Shown piece after piece: positions 1 to 5,589 of a stretch of 5,589 bases of DNA. The translations under genes and the position numbers were made by a program. The DNA lies in the NCBI GenBank assembly GCA_017383945.1, contig JAFNUQ010000048.1, positions 1-5,589 on the forward strand. Direction: 5' to 3'. The stretch is from Bacteroidales bacterium. Lineage in GTDB: Bacteria; Bacteroidota; Bacteroidia; Bacteroidales; UBA932. The stretch's first letter is position 1. Each line of letters opens with the position of its first letter. Under the pieces are notes generated by a model. It saw only the letters and a list, made by a program, of their open reading frames with translations. It was not told the origin of the DNA and made no database searches.

Positions 1-885
1 CCTGCATATGCTTCGTCAAAGCAGAGAGCAGACGTATCAGGCAAGATTGTGCTTGATGACCCTATCACTCCGTCAGAGTTCAGCAATCTGCGTGTGGGTC
101 TCGCCAGAAGCGGCTATTTCTGGCAGAAGGATGCCAAGAATTACCAGTTCTGGACAGTAGCAGAAGCTGACGGAAGGTTCTGCCTCGAAGGCGTGGTCCC
201 TGGCTCATATACGCTTTATGCATTTGCCGACGGCGTGCTTGGAGAGTATGTACAGGCAGATATCGAAGTGGCTGAGGGCAAAGATGTTAAGCTTGGCGAA
301 ATAGTCTGGCAGCCTGTGCGCAAGGGCGAGCAGGTCTTTGAAATCGGTATAGCTGACCGCAGCGCCAAGGAGTTTGCGATGGGAGACAGATATCGCGATC
401 CAGAGATTGTGCTGAGTTATGCCAAGGAATTCCCTGAAGACGTGAGGTTTGTCTACGGACAGAGCGACTACAGCAAGGATTGGCCTTACCTCCATGTACC
501 ACATAATGAGGCTGAGAATGTCAAGGTTATGCCATTCTTCGGTGTTATGGGCGAGGGTCGCGCGACTCCTTATACCATCTGCTTCAATCTTGACGAAGCA
601 CCAGCTGAAAACGCAATTGCTACTCTCAGACTTGGCATCTGCGGCACTGCTTCAGAGCATGTATATGTATCGGCCAACGGCCAGGAACTCGGCGAGGTGC
701 CTCTAACACAAACTCGCGACGGTTTGATTACCCGCCACGGTTCGCACGGCATCTGGTATGAGACAGACTTTACATTTGCGGCAAGCGCACTCACAAGCGG
801 AGCAAATGAACTGACGCTCACACTCCCTGCAGGATCTCTTAACTCCGGCATGGTCTACGATTACATCCGTCTGGAGATTCTTTAA
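1..885 (+). CDS. Rhamnogalacturonan lyase, polysaccharide lyase family 4 (C-terminal part; 5' end outside window)
   Basis: The frame is open from base 1 to a TAA at 883-885, giving 294 visible residues. The GTG at 49 lies inside the open frame and is not a credible start. The fragment holds the two C-terminal modules of PL4 enzymes. A fibronectin-III-like domain spans about residues 10-105, with the DGRFCLEGVVPGSYTLYAFA stretch and the IVWQPVRKG exit strand. A carbohydrate-binding-like beta-sandwich covers about 112-294, with EIGIADRSAKEF, the SDYSKDWPY segment, ITRHGSHGIWYE and the closing YDYIRLEIL. These match PL4 hallmarks recalled from the family (IGxxDRTAxEF, RHGxHG, YDYIRLE). PL4 enzymes cleave the rhamnose-galacturonic acid backbone of rhamnogalacturonan I by beta-elimination. 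The catalytic N-terminal beta-sandwich and any signal peptide are not in the window, so activity and export cannot be judged. The gene converges on the GH53 galactanase, which acts on side chains of the same polymer. PL4 assignment is confident; substrate is inferred from family. Confidence 0.92.
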   Translation, partial: PAYASSKQRADVSGKIVLDDPITPSEFSNLRVGLARSGYFWQKDAKNYQFWTVAEADGRFCLEGVVPGSYTLYAFADGVLGEYVQADIEVAEGKDVKLGEIVWQPVRKGEQVFEIGIADRSAKEFAMGDRYRDPEIVLSYAKEFPEDVRFVYGQSDYSKDWPYLHVPHNEAENVKVMPFFGVMGEGRATPYTICFNLDEAPAENAIATLRLGICGTASEHVYVSANGQELGEVPLTQTRDGLITRHGSHGIWYETDFTFAASALTSGANELTLTLPAGSLNSGMVYDYIRLEIL

Positions 886-907
886 TCTCAGCTTCATCTG
901 AAATAGA

Positions 908-932
908 AAGCCCGGCCTTGACGGTCGGGCTT
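908..932. terminator. Bidirectional intrinsic terminator between convergent PL4 and GH53 genes
   Basis: A 10-bp stem (AAGCCCGGCC at 908-917 with GGTCGGGCTT at 923-932) closes a 5-base loop, TTGAC. It has one G-U wobble in the + transcript (915/925), which becomes an A-C mismatch in the - transcript. On the + strand the stem starts 22 bases after the PL4 stop and runs into TTCTGCTTATATTTG. On the - strand it follows the GH53 stop by about 19 bases and runs into TTCTATTT. It therefore probably ends both transcripts, with a somewhat better fold for the PL4 side. Nothing else is seen in the 66-bp gap. Confidence 0.8.
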
Positions 933-951
933 CTGCTTATATTTGAGTTGA

Positions 952-2037
952 TTACTGTGCTGTAAATGCTCTCATGATGTCTGTCGGACGGCCTTCCATG
1001 TCAAATGCGCCAAGTTTGTAACCTCTTGGGCGACAGCAAGGATTCCAGTAGAAAAGACCATGACAGTGAGGAGTATTGCGTGCGCTGAGAGCGATGAGCT
1101 CCATCTGACGCACCTGCTCTGCGGCTGCCTCCGGGTCATCAAGGACAACTTCAACACCAGTCTCAACAATCATACTCTCTTTTCCGAAACGCTCATAAAC
1201 GTGGGCGATATTTGCCATACAGTCAGCGATAACTTTGTCAGCATCGGTAAAGCCGTTGGTAGCTGCCCAATATGGATAAAGTGACATACCTACCATATCG
1301 TAGCGTGTGCCATATTGCTCGAGGATTCCGAGGTTCCAGTCATACATCGCCTGGTCATAACCGTTGTCAAGGTGTACGATCACGATAGCCTCAGGGAATA
1401 CACTCTTAACTGCCTCATAGCCAGCATCAAGGAAACCTGCATACTGCTCAGGGTCAAGCTTACTGTGGCCGAAATGCTCAGTCACAGTCTCGCCCTCGTT
1501 GTTCCAGAGAAGACCATTACGAGTCTCGTTGCCGACCTGCACCCACTTAGGAGTCACACCATTGTCCTTGAGCAGCTGAAGAGTCTCAATTGTGTGAGCC
1601 TTGAGGTCTTCTTTCATCTCAGGATAGGTTCTTCTCCAAGAGCGTGGGATTGGCTGATGTGCAGGATCTGCCCAAGTATCGCTGTAGTGGAAGTTTACCA
1701 TTACCTCCATACCCTGCTCCTTGGCAAGGAGAGCGTTGGTCAGGACATCCTCTTTATTGCAAAGGCCGGCATTGTCGGTAGAATCTACCGGAGCACCTCT
1801 GCGGCCCCAGCGGATTGGGTCCACCCATACTCTAAGGCGCACAGCATTAAGGCCCATATCCTTCATAAGCGCTGTAACTTCCCAGCTCTCATCACCCTCG
1901 TAGTTATAGTAAAGAGTTCCGTGTTTTGCGGCACCTTCAGAGCCACTGATATCGGCACCAAGCCAGAAGGTAGGCTCGGCCTGCTTGCATGACAGCGTGA
2001 GTGCTGCCAACACGATAAGAAATAGTCTAGTCTTCAT
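952..2037 (-). CDS. Arabinogalactan endo-beta-1,4-galactanase, glycoside hydrolase family 53
   Basis: This 361-residue protein hydrolyses beta-1,4-galactan, the side chain of type I arabinogalactan and rhamnogalacturonan I. The fold is a single TIM barrel from about residue 24 (FWLGADIS) to the end. Visible motifs are GLNAVRLRVWVDP (62-74), MVNFHYSDTWADP (113-125), WVQVGNETRNGLLW (165-178) with the acid/base Glu at E171, and MIVETGVE (289-296) with the nucleophile Glu at E292. Both roles are assigned by family analogy. The ATG at 2037 is chosen because it begins a compact leader, MKTRLFLIVLAALTLSC, with Cys17 as a probable lipidation site (TLSC, a loose lipobox). Extending upstream to 2142 would add 35 polar residues encoded inside the neighbouring CNNM gene and bury the leader. 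Residues after Cys17 (KQAEP) show no strong acidic surface-export signal, so periplasmic or surface location is open. The start overlaps the CNNM stop by 11 bases, suggesting coupled translation. Length is normal for a single-domain GH53. Confidence 0.93.
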   Translation of the reverse strand: MKTRLFLIVLAALTLSCKQAEPTFWLGADISGSEGAAKHGTLYYNYEGDESWEVTALMKDMGLNAVRLRVWVDPIRWGRRGAPVDSTDNAGLCNKEDVLTNALLAKEQGMEVMVNFHYSDTWADPAHQPIPRSWRRTYPEMKEDLKAHTIETLQLLKDNGVTPKWVQVGNETRNGLLWNNEGETVTEHFGHSKLDPEQYAGFLDAGYEAVKSVFPEAIVIVHLDNGYDQAMYDWNLGILEQYGTRYDMVGMSLYPYWAATNGFTDADKVIADCMANIAHVYERFGKESMIVETGVEVVLDDPEAAAEQVRQMELIALSARNTPHCHGLFYWNPCCRPRGYKLGAFDMEGRPTDIMRAFTAQ

Positions 2038-3082
2038 TTTTATTTGTGGTTTTGGTTTTTGCTTTGACGTTTTTCCATCGTTCAAGTGCAAGTTCCTGCA
2101 TGTCGCGGACTGTATCCTTCTCATCCACGATTTCGCTTCCAAGGAGAGTTTCGATTACGTCCTCAAGGGTAAGAATACCCTGGAAACTGCCATATTCGTC
2201 AATTATAATGGCAATCTGCTCGTCCTTAGAAAGCATCTCGTCCCATATCTGGTCAAGCGGAGTCTCCTCGTCAAAAGAAGCAATTTCTCGCTTGATGCTG
2301 CCGAGCGTGCGGTCAAATTTATCCTCTGCAAGGAGCTGAAGCGCGTCCATTCTCAGGATATAACCGGTAATATATTCCGGATTCTTGTCATATACCGGGA
2401 TACGGCTATGATGAAGGAACCTCTTATCTTTATAGAAAGACTTGACCGTCATTGACTCAGGGGCGATATGGCAGACGACTCTTGGGGTCATCGCTTCGTA
2501 GGCATTGATCTCATCCATATTGATGAGGTTCTGGATGATTTCGTTCTCGTCCTCTTCCAAGTCACCGCCCTCTTCTGCAACATTGGCCATGGCGCTGATT
2601 TCCTCTCTGGATACCATACTTTCCTTTTCTTTAGCAGAGATGAGTTTGGTGATACCCTGCACCATCCAGACGATTGGGTACATAATAAACACCAACACCT
2701 TGATTGCAACAACGGCAAAACCCATCAACGACCTGTAGTAGCTTGTACCTATTGTTTTAGGGACAATCTCCGAGAAAATCAAGATGAGGATCGTCATCAT
2801 TGCACTCACAAGTCCAAACCACTCCGAGCCAAATACTGCAGTTGCCTGGCTACCCACGCCTGCAGCGCCGATAGTGTTGGCGATTGTGTTGAGTGAGAGA
2901 ATTGCTGCGATTGGCTTTGAACTATCCTGCTTGTATTTCTTGAACTGCATCGCAGGTTTATAACCTTCCTCCTCTCTCATAGTTATATATGAGATAGGAG
3001 TAGACATCAGCGTAGATTCAAGCAGAGAGCAGAGGAATGAAATCCCCATCGCCGCAAATAGGAAAACGAGAAGTAAGGTCAT
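2027..3082 (-). CDS. CNNM (DUF21) / CBS-pair membrane protein, hemolysin-C/CorC-like family
   Basis: This 351-residue inner-membrane protein belongs to the CNNM family, whose members are linked to Mg2+ (and Co2+) efflux or homeostasis; the old name 'hemolysin' is misleading. The DUF21 membrane domain spans about residues 1-150. It has a first helix at 1-20 running into the SLLEST stretch, hydrophobic segments near 57-77, 88-104 and 119-143, and the family SEIVPKT motif at 104-110. An acidic linker (SREEISAMANVAEEGGDLEE, 158-177) leads to MTPRV (198-202). A CBS pair follows, at about 205-255 and 266-318, the second with IAIIIDEYGSFQGILTLEDV. The C-terminal CorC_HlyC domain found in longer relatives (roughly 420-450 residues) is absent; the protein ends in a Lys/Thr/Asn-rich tail. 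Its ATG shares one base with the TAA of the porin gene, and its TAG lies 11 bases inside the GH53 gene, so it sits in the middle of a coupled cluster. Family assignment is firm; the transported ion is inferred. Confidence 0.92.
   Translation of the reverse strand: MTLLLVFLFAAMGISFLCSLLESTLMSTPISYITMREEEGYKPAMQFKKYKQDSSKPIAAILSLNTIANTIGAAGVGSQATAVFGSEWFGLVSAMMTILILIFSEIVPKTIGTSYYRSLMGFAVVAIKVLVFIMYPIVWMVQGITKLISAKEKESMVSREEISAMANVAEEGGDLEEDENEIIQNLINMDEINAYEAMTPRVVCHIAPESMTVKSFYKDKRFLHHSRIPVYDKNPEYITGYILRMDALQLLAEDKFDRTLGSIKREIASFDEETPLDQIWDEMLSKDEQIAIIIDEYGSFQGILTLEDVIETLLGSEIVDEKDTVRDMQELALERWKNVKAKTKTTNKNED
2038..2066 (-). promoter_or_regulatory. A-rich translation initiation region of the GH53 gene
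   Basis: Read on the - strand, the bases just before the GH53 ATG are strikingly A-rich (for example AAAAACCAAAACCACAAATA followed by AAA and the ATG). There is no Shine-Dalgarno-like AGGAGG. A/T-rich, SD-less leaders are typical of Bacteroidota. The same bases encode the Lys/Thr/Asn-rich tail of the CNNM protein (about residues 340-349), so this stretch seems to do two jobs. This reading supports the start at 2037 rather than one further upstream. I saw no TAnnTTTG-type promoter in the roughly 120 bases upstream of this ATG. Confidence 0.4.
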
Positions 3083-3084
3083 TA
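3080..3084 (-). promoter_or_regulatory. TAATG stop-start junction coupling porin and CNNM genes
   Basis: On the - strand the porin stop TAA (3084-3082) and the CNNM start ATG (3082-3080) share one A, giving TAATG. Such overlaps usually mean that a terminating ribosome restarts on the next gene. It fixes the CNNM start and places both genes on one mRNA. Confidence 0.75.
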
Positions 3085-4332
3085 GAATGTATATCTAAGC
3101 AATGCCTGAACGCGATTGTTGGTTACCCAATGGAGATCGCCTGTAGCGAGTCCATATTTGCAATCCTCACCGAACATATCCCACTTACCATACTGCACGC
3201 TGGTGAGTTCATACTCAAGACCGAAGCTCACCTTGCCGAGATTGTATACTACAGAAGGTGTGATACGATACATAGTGTTCATATTTGAGAAGCTGTTCTT
3301 GCTGAAATAGATAAATTCAGGAGAAACAATCTCTTCTTTTGTACCATAGTTCTTTGCAAAACCAGCAAAGAAGATTCCCTGAAGTTTCTTTCCATATTTA
3401 AGGCTCACCCAAGATGAAAGGTTGCGAGTCGGAGTGTACTCCCAGGTATCATTTTTCATCGAGGTCACTGCATATCCACCATTAAGGTTCATATGCTCGC
3501 CAGCCTCAGCAAATGTAGCTTTTGCCTTTACAGAAAGATCACCCTTGACATACTGTGCAAAGATATAGGCTGCAGAGGTGCTGATGCGATCATCCACCTT
3601 TGCAGTTCCTGTTGCATTGAAGTTGCGAGGCTTGATTGAAAGGAAGTTGTAGCCTGCTTTGGCGGTAAATCCGCCTGACTTGTATGTCACGCCCGCATTG
3701 AGCTCAGGAGTCTTGGAGTACTTGATATAATCTGCCTTCTGACCGTTAGGACCTGCAGAAGTATACTGCATCTGCCAGATCACTGCAAAGTCATAAGAGA
3801 ACTTATCATTAACCTTGCGGTTCACCTGAACAAGCGGTGTGCGGTTGAATGGAGTAAACGGTGCACCTGCGTTGAGAGAGAACACATCTGGAATATCCGC
3901 AGCAAACGGATGCCAAGCCTGACCAGCTTTCAGTGTCCAGTTATTTTTGGCCATAGTAAGGTAGGCCTGACGAAGTCTGAACTGGGCTGTGCCGGTTACA
4001 CCTGAGACGCCAGAATAGAAGTCAGCTTCAATCTTAGCACCAACTTTCCATCCCTCAATCGCATAACCACTTACATCCACACCAAGACGTGAAGTAAGGG
4101 CTGCAAAACGGAACGAACTGATATCGTTAAGATCGGTTTCTCCTGTAGGATCCATCTTGATATCCTTTGGAAGGTAGGTAAAGAAGTCCTCTGTACCAGA
4201 AACCATCTCTCTGCTGTCGTAGGCAAAGTAGTTACGGATAAAGCCGTACCACTTGAAGTTTGCAGTGTTTTCCTGAGAAAAAGCGCTCAATGAAAGGAGC
4301 ATCACCGCTGCTGTAAGAACTATTTTCTTCAT
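3082..4332 (-). CDS. Outer-membrane beta-barrel porin (DcaP-like), Bacteroidota type
   Basis: This 416-residue exported protein begins with a clear Sec signal peptide, MKKIVLTAAVMLLSLSAFSQ, cleaved around residues 19-20. The mature part alternates polar and aromatic/hydrophobic residues in short strands, as in beta-barrels: WKVGAKIEADFYSG (95-108), QFRLRQAYLTM (117-127), WTLKAGQAWHPF (132-143), LNAGVTYKSGGFTAKAGYNF (211-230), SWVSLKYGKKLQGIFFAGFA (307-326) and VVYNLGKVSFGLEYEL (361-376). It ends RVQALLRYTF; a terminal Phe is the usual signal for barrel insertion by BAM. The RLRQAY...LKAGQAWHPF pair resembles a recurring motif of DcaP-type porins (recalled, not searched). It lies directly downstream of a DASS anion transporter, so a role in passing small anions is plausible, but the cargo is not shown by the sequence. 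The start is fixed by the signal peptide; no Shine-Dalgarno sequence is seen, only an A/T-rich leader. The stop overlaps the CNNM start by one base. Barrel character is confident; the exact family is less so. Confidence 0.83.
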   Translation of the reverse strand: MKKIVLTAAVMLLSLSAFSQENTANFKWYGFIRNYFAYDSREMVSGTEDFFTYLPKDIKMDPTGETDLNDISSFRFAALTSRLGVDVSGYAIEGWKVGAKIEADFYSGVSGVTGTAQFRLRQAYLTMAKNNWTLKAGQAWHPFAADIPDVFSLNAGAPFTPFNRTPLVQVNRKVNDKFSYDFAVIWQMQYTSAGPNGQKADYIKYSKTPELNAGVTYKSGGFTAKAGYNFLSIKPRNFNATGTAKVDDRISTSAAYIFAQYVKGDLSVKAKATFAEAGEHMNLNGGYAVTSMKNDTWEYTPTRNLSSWVSLKYGKKLQGIFFAGFAKNYGTKEEIVSPEFIYFSKNSFSNMNTMYRITPSVVYNLGKVSFGLEYELTSVQYGKWDMFGEDCKYGLATGDLHWVTNNRVQALLRYTF

Positions 4333-4348
4333 ATTTTATAACTAAACT

Positions 4349-4392
4349 AAATACAAAATGGCCCAATAACCTCTTGCGAAGCTATTGGACCA
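4349..4392 (-). terminator. Strong terminator-like hairpin with GCAA tetraloop between DASS transporter and porin genes
   Basis: In the - strand transcript, TGGTCCAATAGCTTC (4392-4378) pairs with GAGGTTATTGGGCCA (4373-4359) to form a 15-bp stem capped by GCAA, a GNRA tetraloop. The U-rich run TTTTGTATTT (4358-4349) follows. The three non-Watson-Crick pairs are all G-U in the - transcript and would be A-C mismatches in the + transcript, so the structure belongs to the - strand. It begins 14 bases after the transporter stop and its U tract ends 16 bases before the porin ATG. The simplest reading is an intrinsic terminator for the transporter gene. If some transcription passes through, it would set the transporter:porin ratio or protect a processed mRNA end. 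It fills nearly all of the 74-bp gap. Confidence 0.8.
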
Positions 4393-4406
4393 GATATAGT
4401 TGTCAA

Positions 4407-5589
4407 TTATGCTGCAAATGGGAAGATCTTGGTGAGCCAGAAGAAGGCAAATACAAGACCGATACCACCGATAACGATACCTACCTTGAGCATATCCTTG
4501 GTCTTGATGAGACCAGTTGAGAATGCGATAGCATTAGGAGGTGTAGAAATCGGCATCAACATCGCGAGTGAAGCACATGTTGCAACGAAGCAGATCATAG
4601 CTTTCTCTCCACCGAAGCTAGCAAAAGCCGGGTTAGATGCAAGTCCTGATGAAACTGCGCAAAGGATTGGGATAAGAAGCGCAGCTGTAGCAGAATTGCT
4701 GATGAAGTTAGAGAGAAGGTAGCATACAAGACCTGCAACTACAAATACGAGGATGATTGACATCTCGCCAAATGGAATAGCGTTTACAAGAGTTGCGCCG
4801 AGACCTGTACCACCCTTTGACATGTCAAGCATTGCATATCCGAGTGCAAAACCTCCGGCTACGAGCCAAAGCACACTCCAGTCGATCTGCTTGATGTCTT
4901 CCTTATCAAATGTACCTGTGCACACAAATACTGCGAGAGGGATAAGAGCCACGATATTTGAGCTGATACCTGTCAAGCTTTCTGTAGCCCAGAGAAGGAT
5001 AGTTACAGCAAAAGTTGCCCAAACAAGGTATGTTCTCCAAGTTGTCGGCTTGTCGTTTTTAGGGATGTTTACCTCAAGCTTCTTTGTTGAGAATGGGAAC
5101 ATTAACTGAAGAACTACCCAAGCCACGAGAATCATAATGATTACAAATGGAACCATATGGATTGCCCACTCACCAAAAGAGATGCTTGCGCCAAAGTATG
5201 TCTCAAGGTTTGACACGGCTGTTCCGTTTGGAGGAGTACCGATAGTTGTACCGATACCACCTACATTGGCAGCAACAGGAATTGAAAGAGCAAGCGCAAT
5301 CTTACCCTTGTCACCCTCTGGGAAAGTAGCAAGTACAGGAGCGAGGAATGCAAGCATCATCGCAGCTGTAGCTGTGTTGCTCATAAACATTGAGAACAAC
5401 GCAATTACAGTGAGGAAGCCAAGAAGCACCATCTTAGGGTTTGTACCAAAAGGCTTCAAAAGAAATCTTGCGAGAGTCACGTCAAGACCATATTTCTGAG
5501 CCATGATAGCGAGAGCAAATCCACCGAGGAAGAGCATCACTACAGGGTCAGCAAAAGCAGACATGATCTTGGTATAGTTCATAGTACCC
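4407..5589 (-). CDS. SLC13/DASS-family sodium-coupled anion transporter (N-terminus outside window)
   Basis: The - strand frame is open from the right edge to TAA at 4409-4407, giving 393 residues. The ATG at 5582 is internal, because the preceding codons are open and the family has about 80-100 further N-terminal residues. Numbered from that Met, the protein shows both DASS half-repeats. The first has FLGGFALA (18-25), SNTATAAMMLAFLAPVL (68-84) and GTTIGTPPN (111-119). The second has WLVAGGFALG (239-248), SNSATAALLIPI (295-306) and ISTPPNAIAFSTG (345-357). SNT/TPPN motifs form the substrate and Na+ sites in characterised relatives such as VcINDY. A polar linker at about 165-183 separates the halves. 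The family imports, and sometimes exchanges, di- and tricarboxylates or sulfate across the inner membrane, usually with Na+; the substrate cannot be settled from sequence. The second motif reads SNS rather than the commoner SNT. A hairpin terminator follows the stop, then a porin that might supply the same anions to the periplasm. Confidence 0.93.
   Translation of the reverse strand, partial: GTMNYTKIMSAFADPVVMLFLGGFALAIMAQKYGLDVTLARFLLKPFGTNPKMVLLGFLTVIALFSMFMSNTATAAMMLAFLAPVLATFPEGDKGKIALALSIPVAANVGGIGTTIGTPPNGTAVSNLETYFGASISFGEWAIHMVPFVIIMILVAWVVLQLMFPFSTKKLEVNIPKNDKPTTWRTYLVWATFAVTILLWATESLTGISSNIVALIPLAVFVCTGTFDKEDIKQIDWSVLWLVAGGFALGYAMLDMSKGGTGLGATLVNAIPFGEMSIILVFVVAGLVCYLLSNFISNSATAALLIPILCAVSSGLASNPAFASFGGEKAMICFVATCASLAMLMPISTPPNAIAFSTGLIKTKDMLKVGIVIGGIGLVFAFFWLTKIFPFAA

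Noticed and set aside
1..48. GTG at 49 as the start of the + strand gene
   Set aside because: The frame is open to base 1, and the residues before GTG continue the fibronectin-III-like domain. The gene is cut by the window edge.
205..504. Minus-strand open frames opposite the PL4 gene
   Set aside because: They show low-complexity, motif-free translations opposite a well-matched PL4 domain, with no start context or neighbour logic.
1315..1992. Long + strand open frame (225 codons) antisense to the GH53 gene
   Set aside because: Its translation has no recognisable domain, and it lies opposite a gene with clear catalytic motifs. It is best explained as a shadow of GH53 codon use.
2038..2142. 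In-frame upstream extension of the GH53 gene to an ATG at 2142 (35 extra residues)
   Set aside because: The extension lies wholly inside the CNNM coding region, is polar and basic, and would put the lipoprotein leader MKTRLFLIVLAALTLSC in the middle of the protein. The ATG at 2037 gives a proper leader.
4338..4350. TAGTTTAG as a -7 element for the porin
   Set aside because: It has no TTTG at a suitable distance upstream, and transcription would start only a few bases before the ATG.
4391..4432. Promoter-like pair on the - strand upstream of the porin (TTTG, then TATATCTG)
   Set aside because: The -7 element differs from TAnnTTTG at one base, and the 16-base spacing to TTTG looks short for the Bacteroidota -33/-7 arrangement. 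The implied start would fall inside the hairpin stem. It is too weak to annotate, though it is the only candidate I saw for a separate porin promoter.
1..5589. Mobile elements, CRISPR arrays, tRNA/rRNA genes, direct or inverted repeats beyond the two hairpins
   Set aside because: I looked for transposase-like proteins, regularly spaced repeats, tRNA-like sequences and terminal inverted repeats by eye and saw none. Nearly every base is accounted for by five intact or edge-cut genes.

Overview
The window looks like an ordinary chromosomal stretch from a Bacteroidales-type bacterium (Bacteroidota, probably gut or rumen). The grounds are the protein families and their style: a PL4 pectin lyase, a GH53 galactanase with a short lipoprotein-type leader, a short CNNM/CBS protein, an outer-membrane beta-barrel ending in Phe, and starts preceded by A/T-rich leaders rather than Shine-Dalgarno sequences. 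The exact genus cannot be read from this sequence alone.

Layout. The + strand carries only the 3' end of a PL4-type rhamnogalacturonan lyase gene (1-885). A GC-rich hairpin that can work in both directions (908-932) separates it from four genes on the - strand. In transcription order these are: a SLC13/DASS-family anion transporter whose N-terminus lies beyond the right edge (5589-4407); a strong terminator-like hairpin (4359-4392); a signal-peptide-bearing outer-membrane porin (4332-3082); a CNNM (DUF21) + CBS-pair membrane protein (3082-2027); and a GH53 endo-beta-1,4-galactanase (2037-952). The porin, CNNM and GH53 genes overlap (1 nt, then 11 nt), so they are very probably one translationally coupled transcript. 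Coding density is very high. The only gaps are 66 bp (886-951) and 74 bp (4333-4406), and both are largely hairpin.

How the genes fit together. The convergent PL4 and GH53 enzymes target the backbone and the galactan side chains of the same polymer, pectic rhamnogalacturonan I. The DASS transporter and the porin next to it could form an inner-/outer-membrane route for small organic or inorganic anions. The CNNM protein is a likely divalent-cation transport or sensing protein with no obvious metabolic link. No SusC/SusD pair, regulator, mobile element, CRISPR array, tRNA or rRNA is visible. I found no evidence of an undescribed system here; the most notable points are the hairpin between transporter and porin, the tightly overlapped porin-CNNM-GH53 cluster, and a few departures from family motifs.
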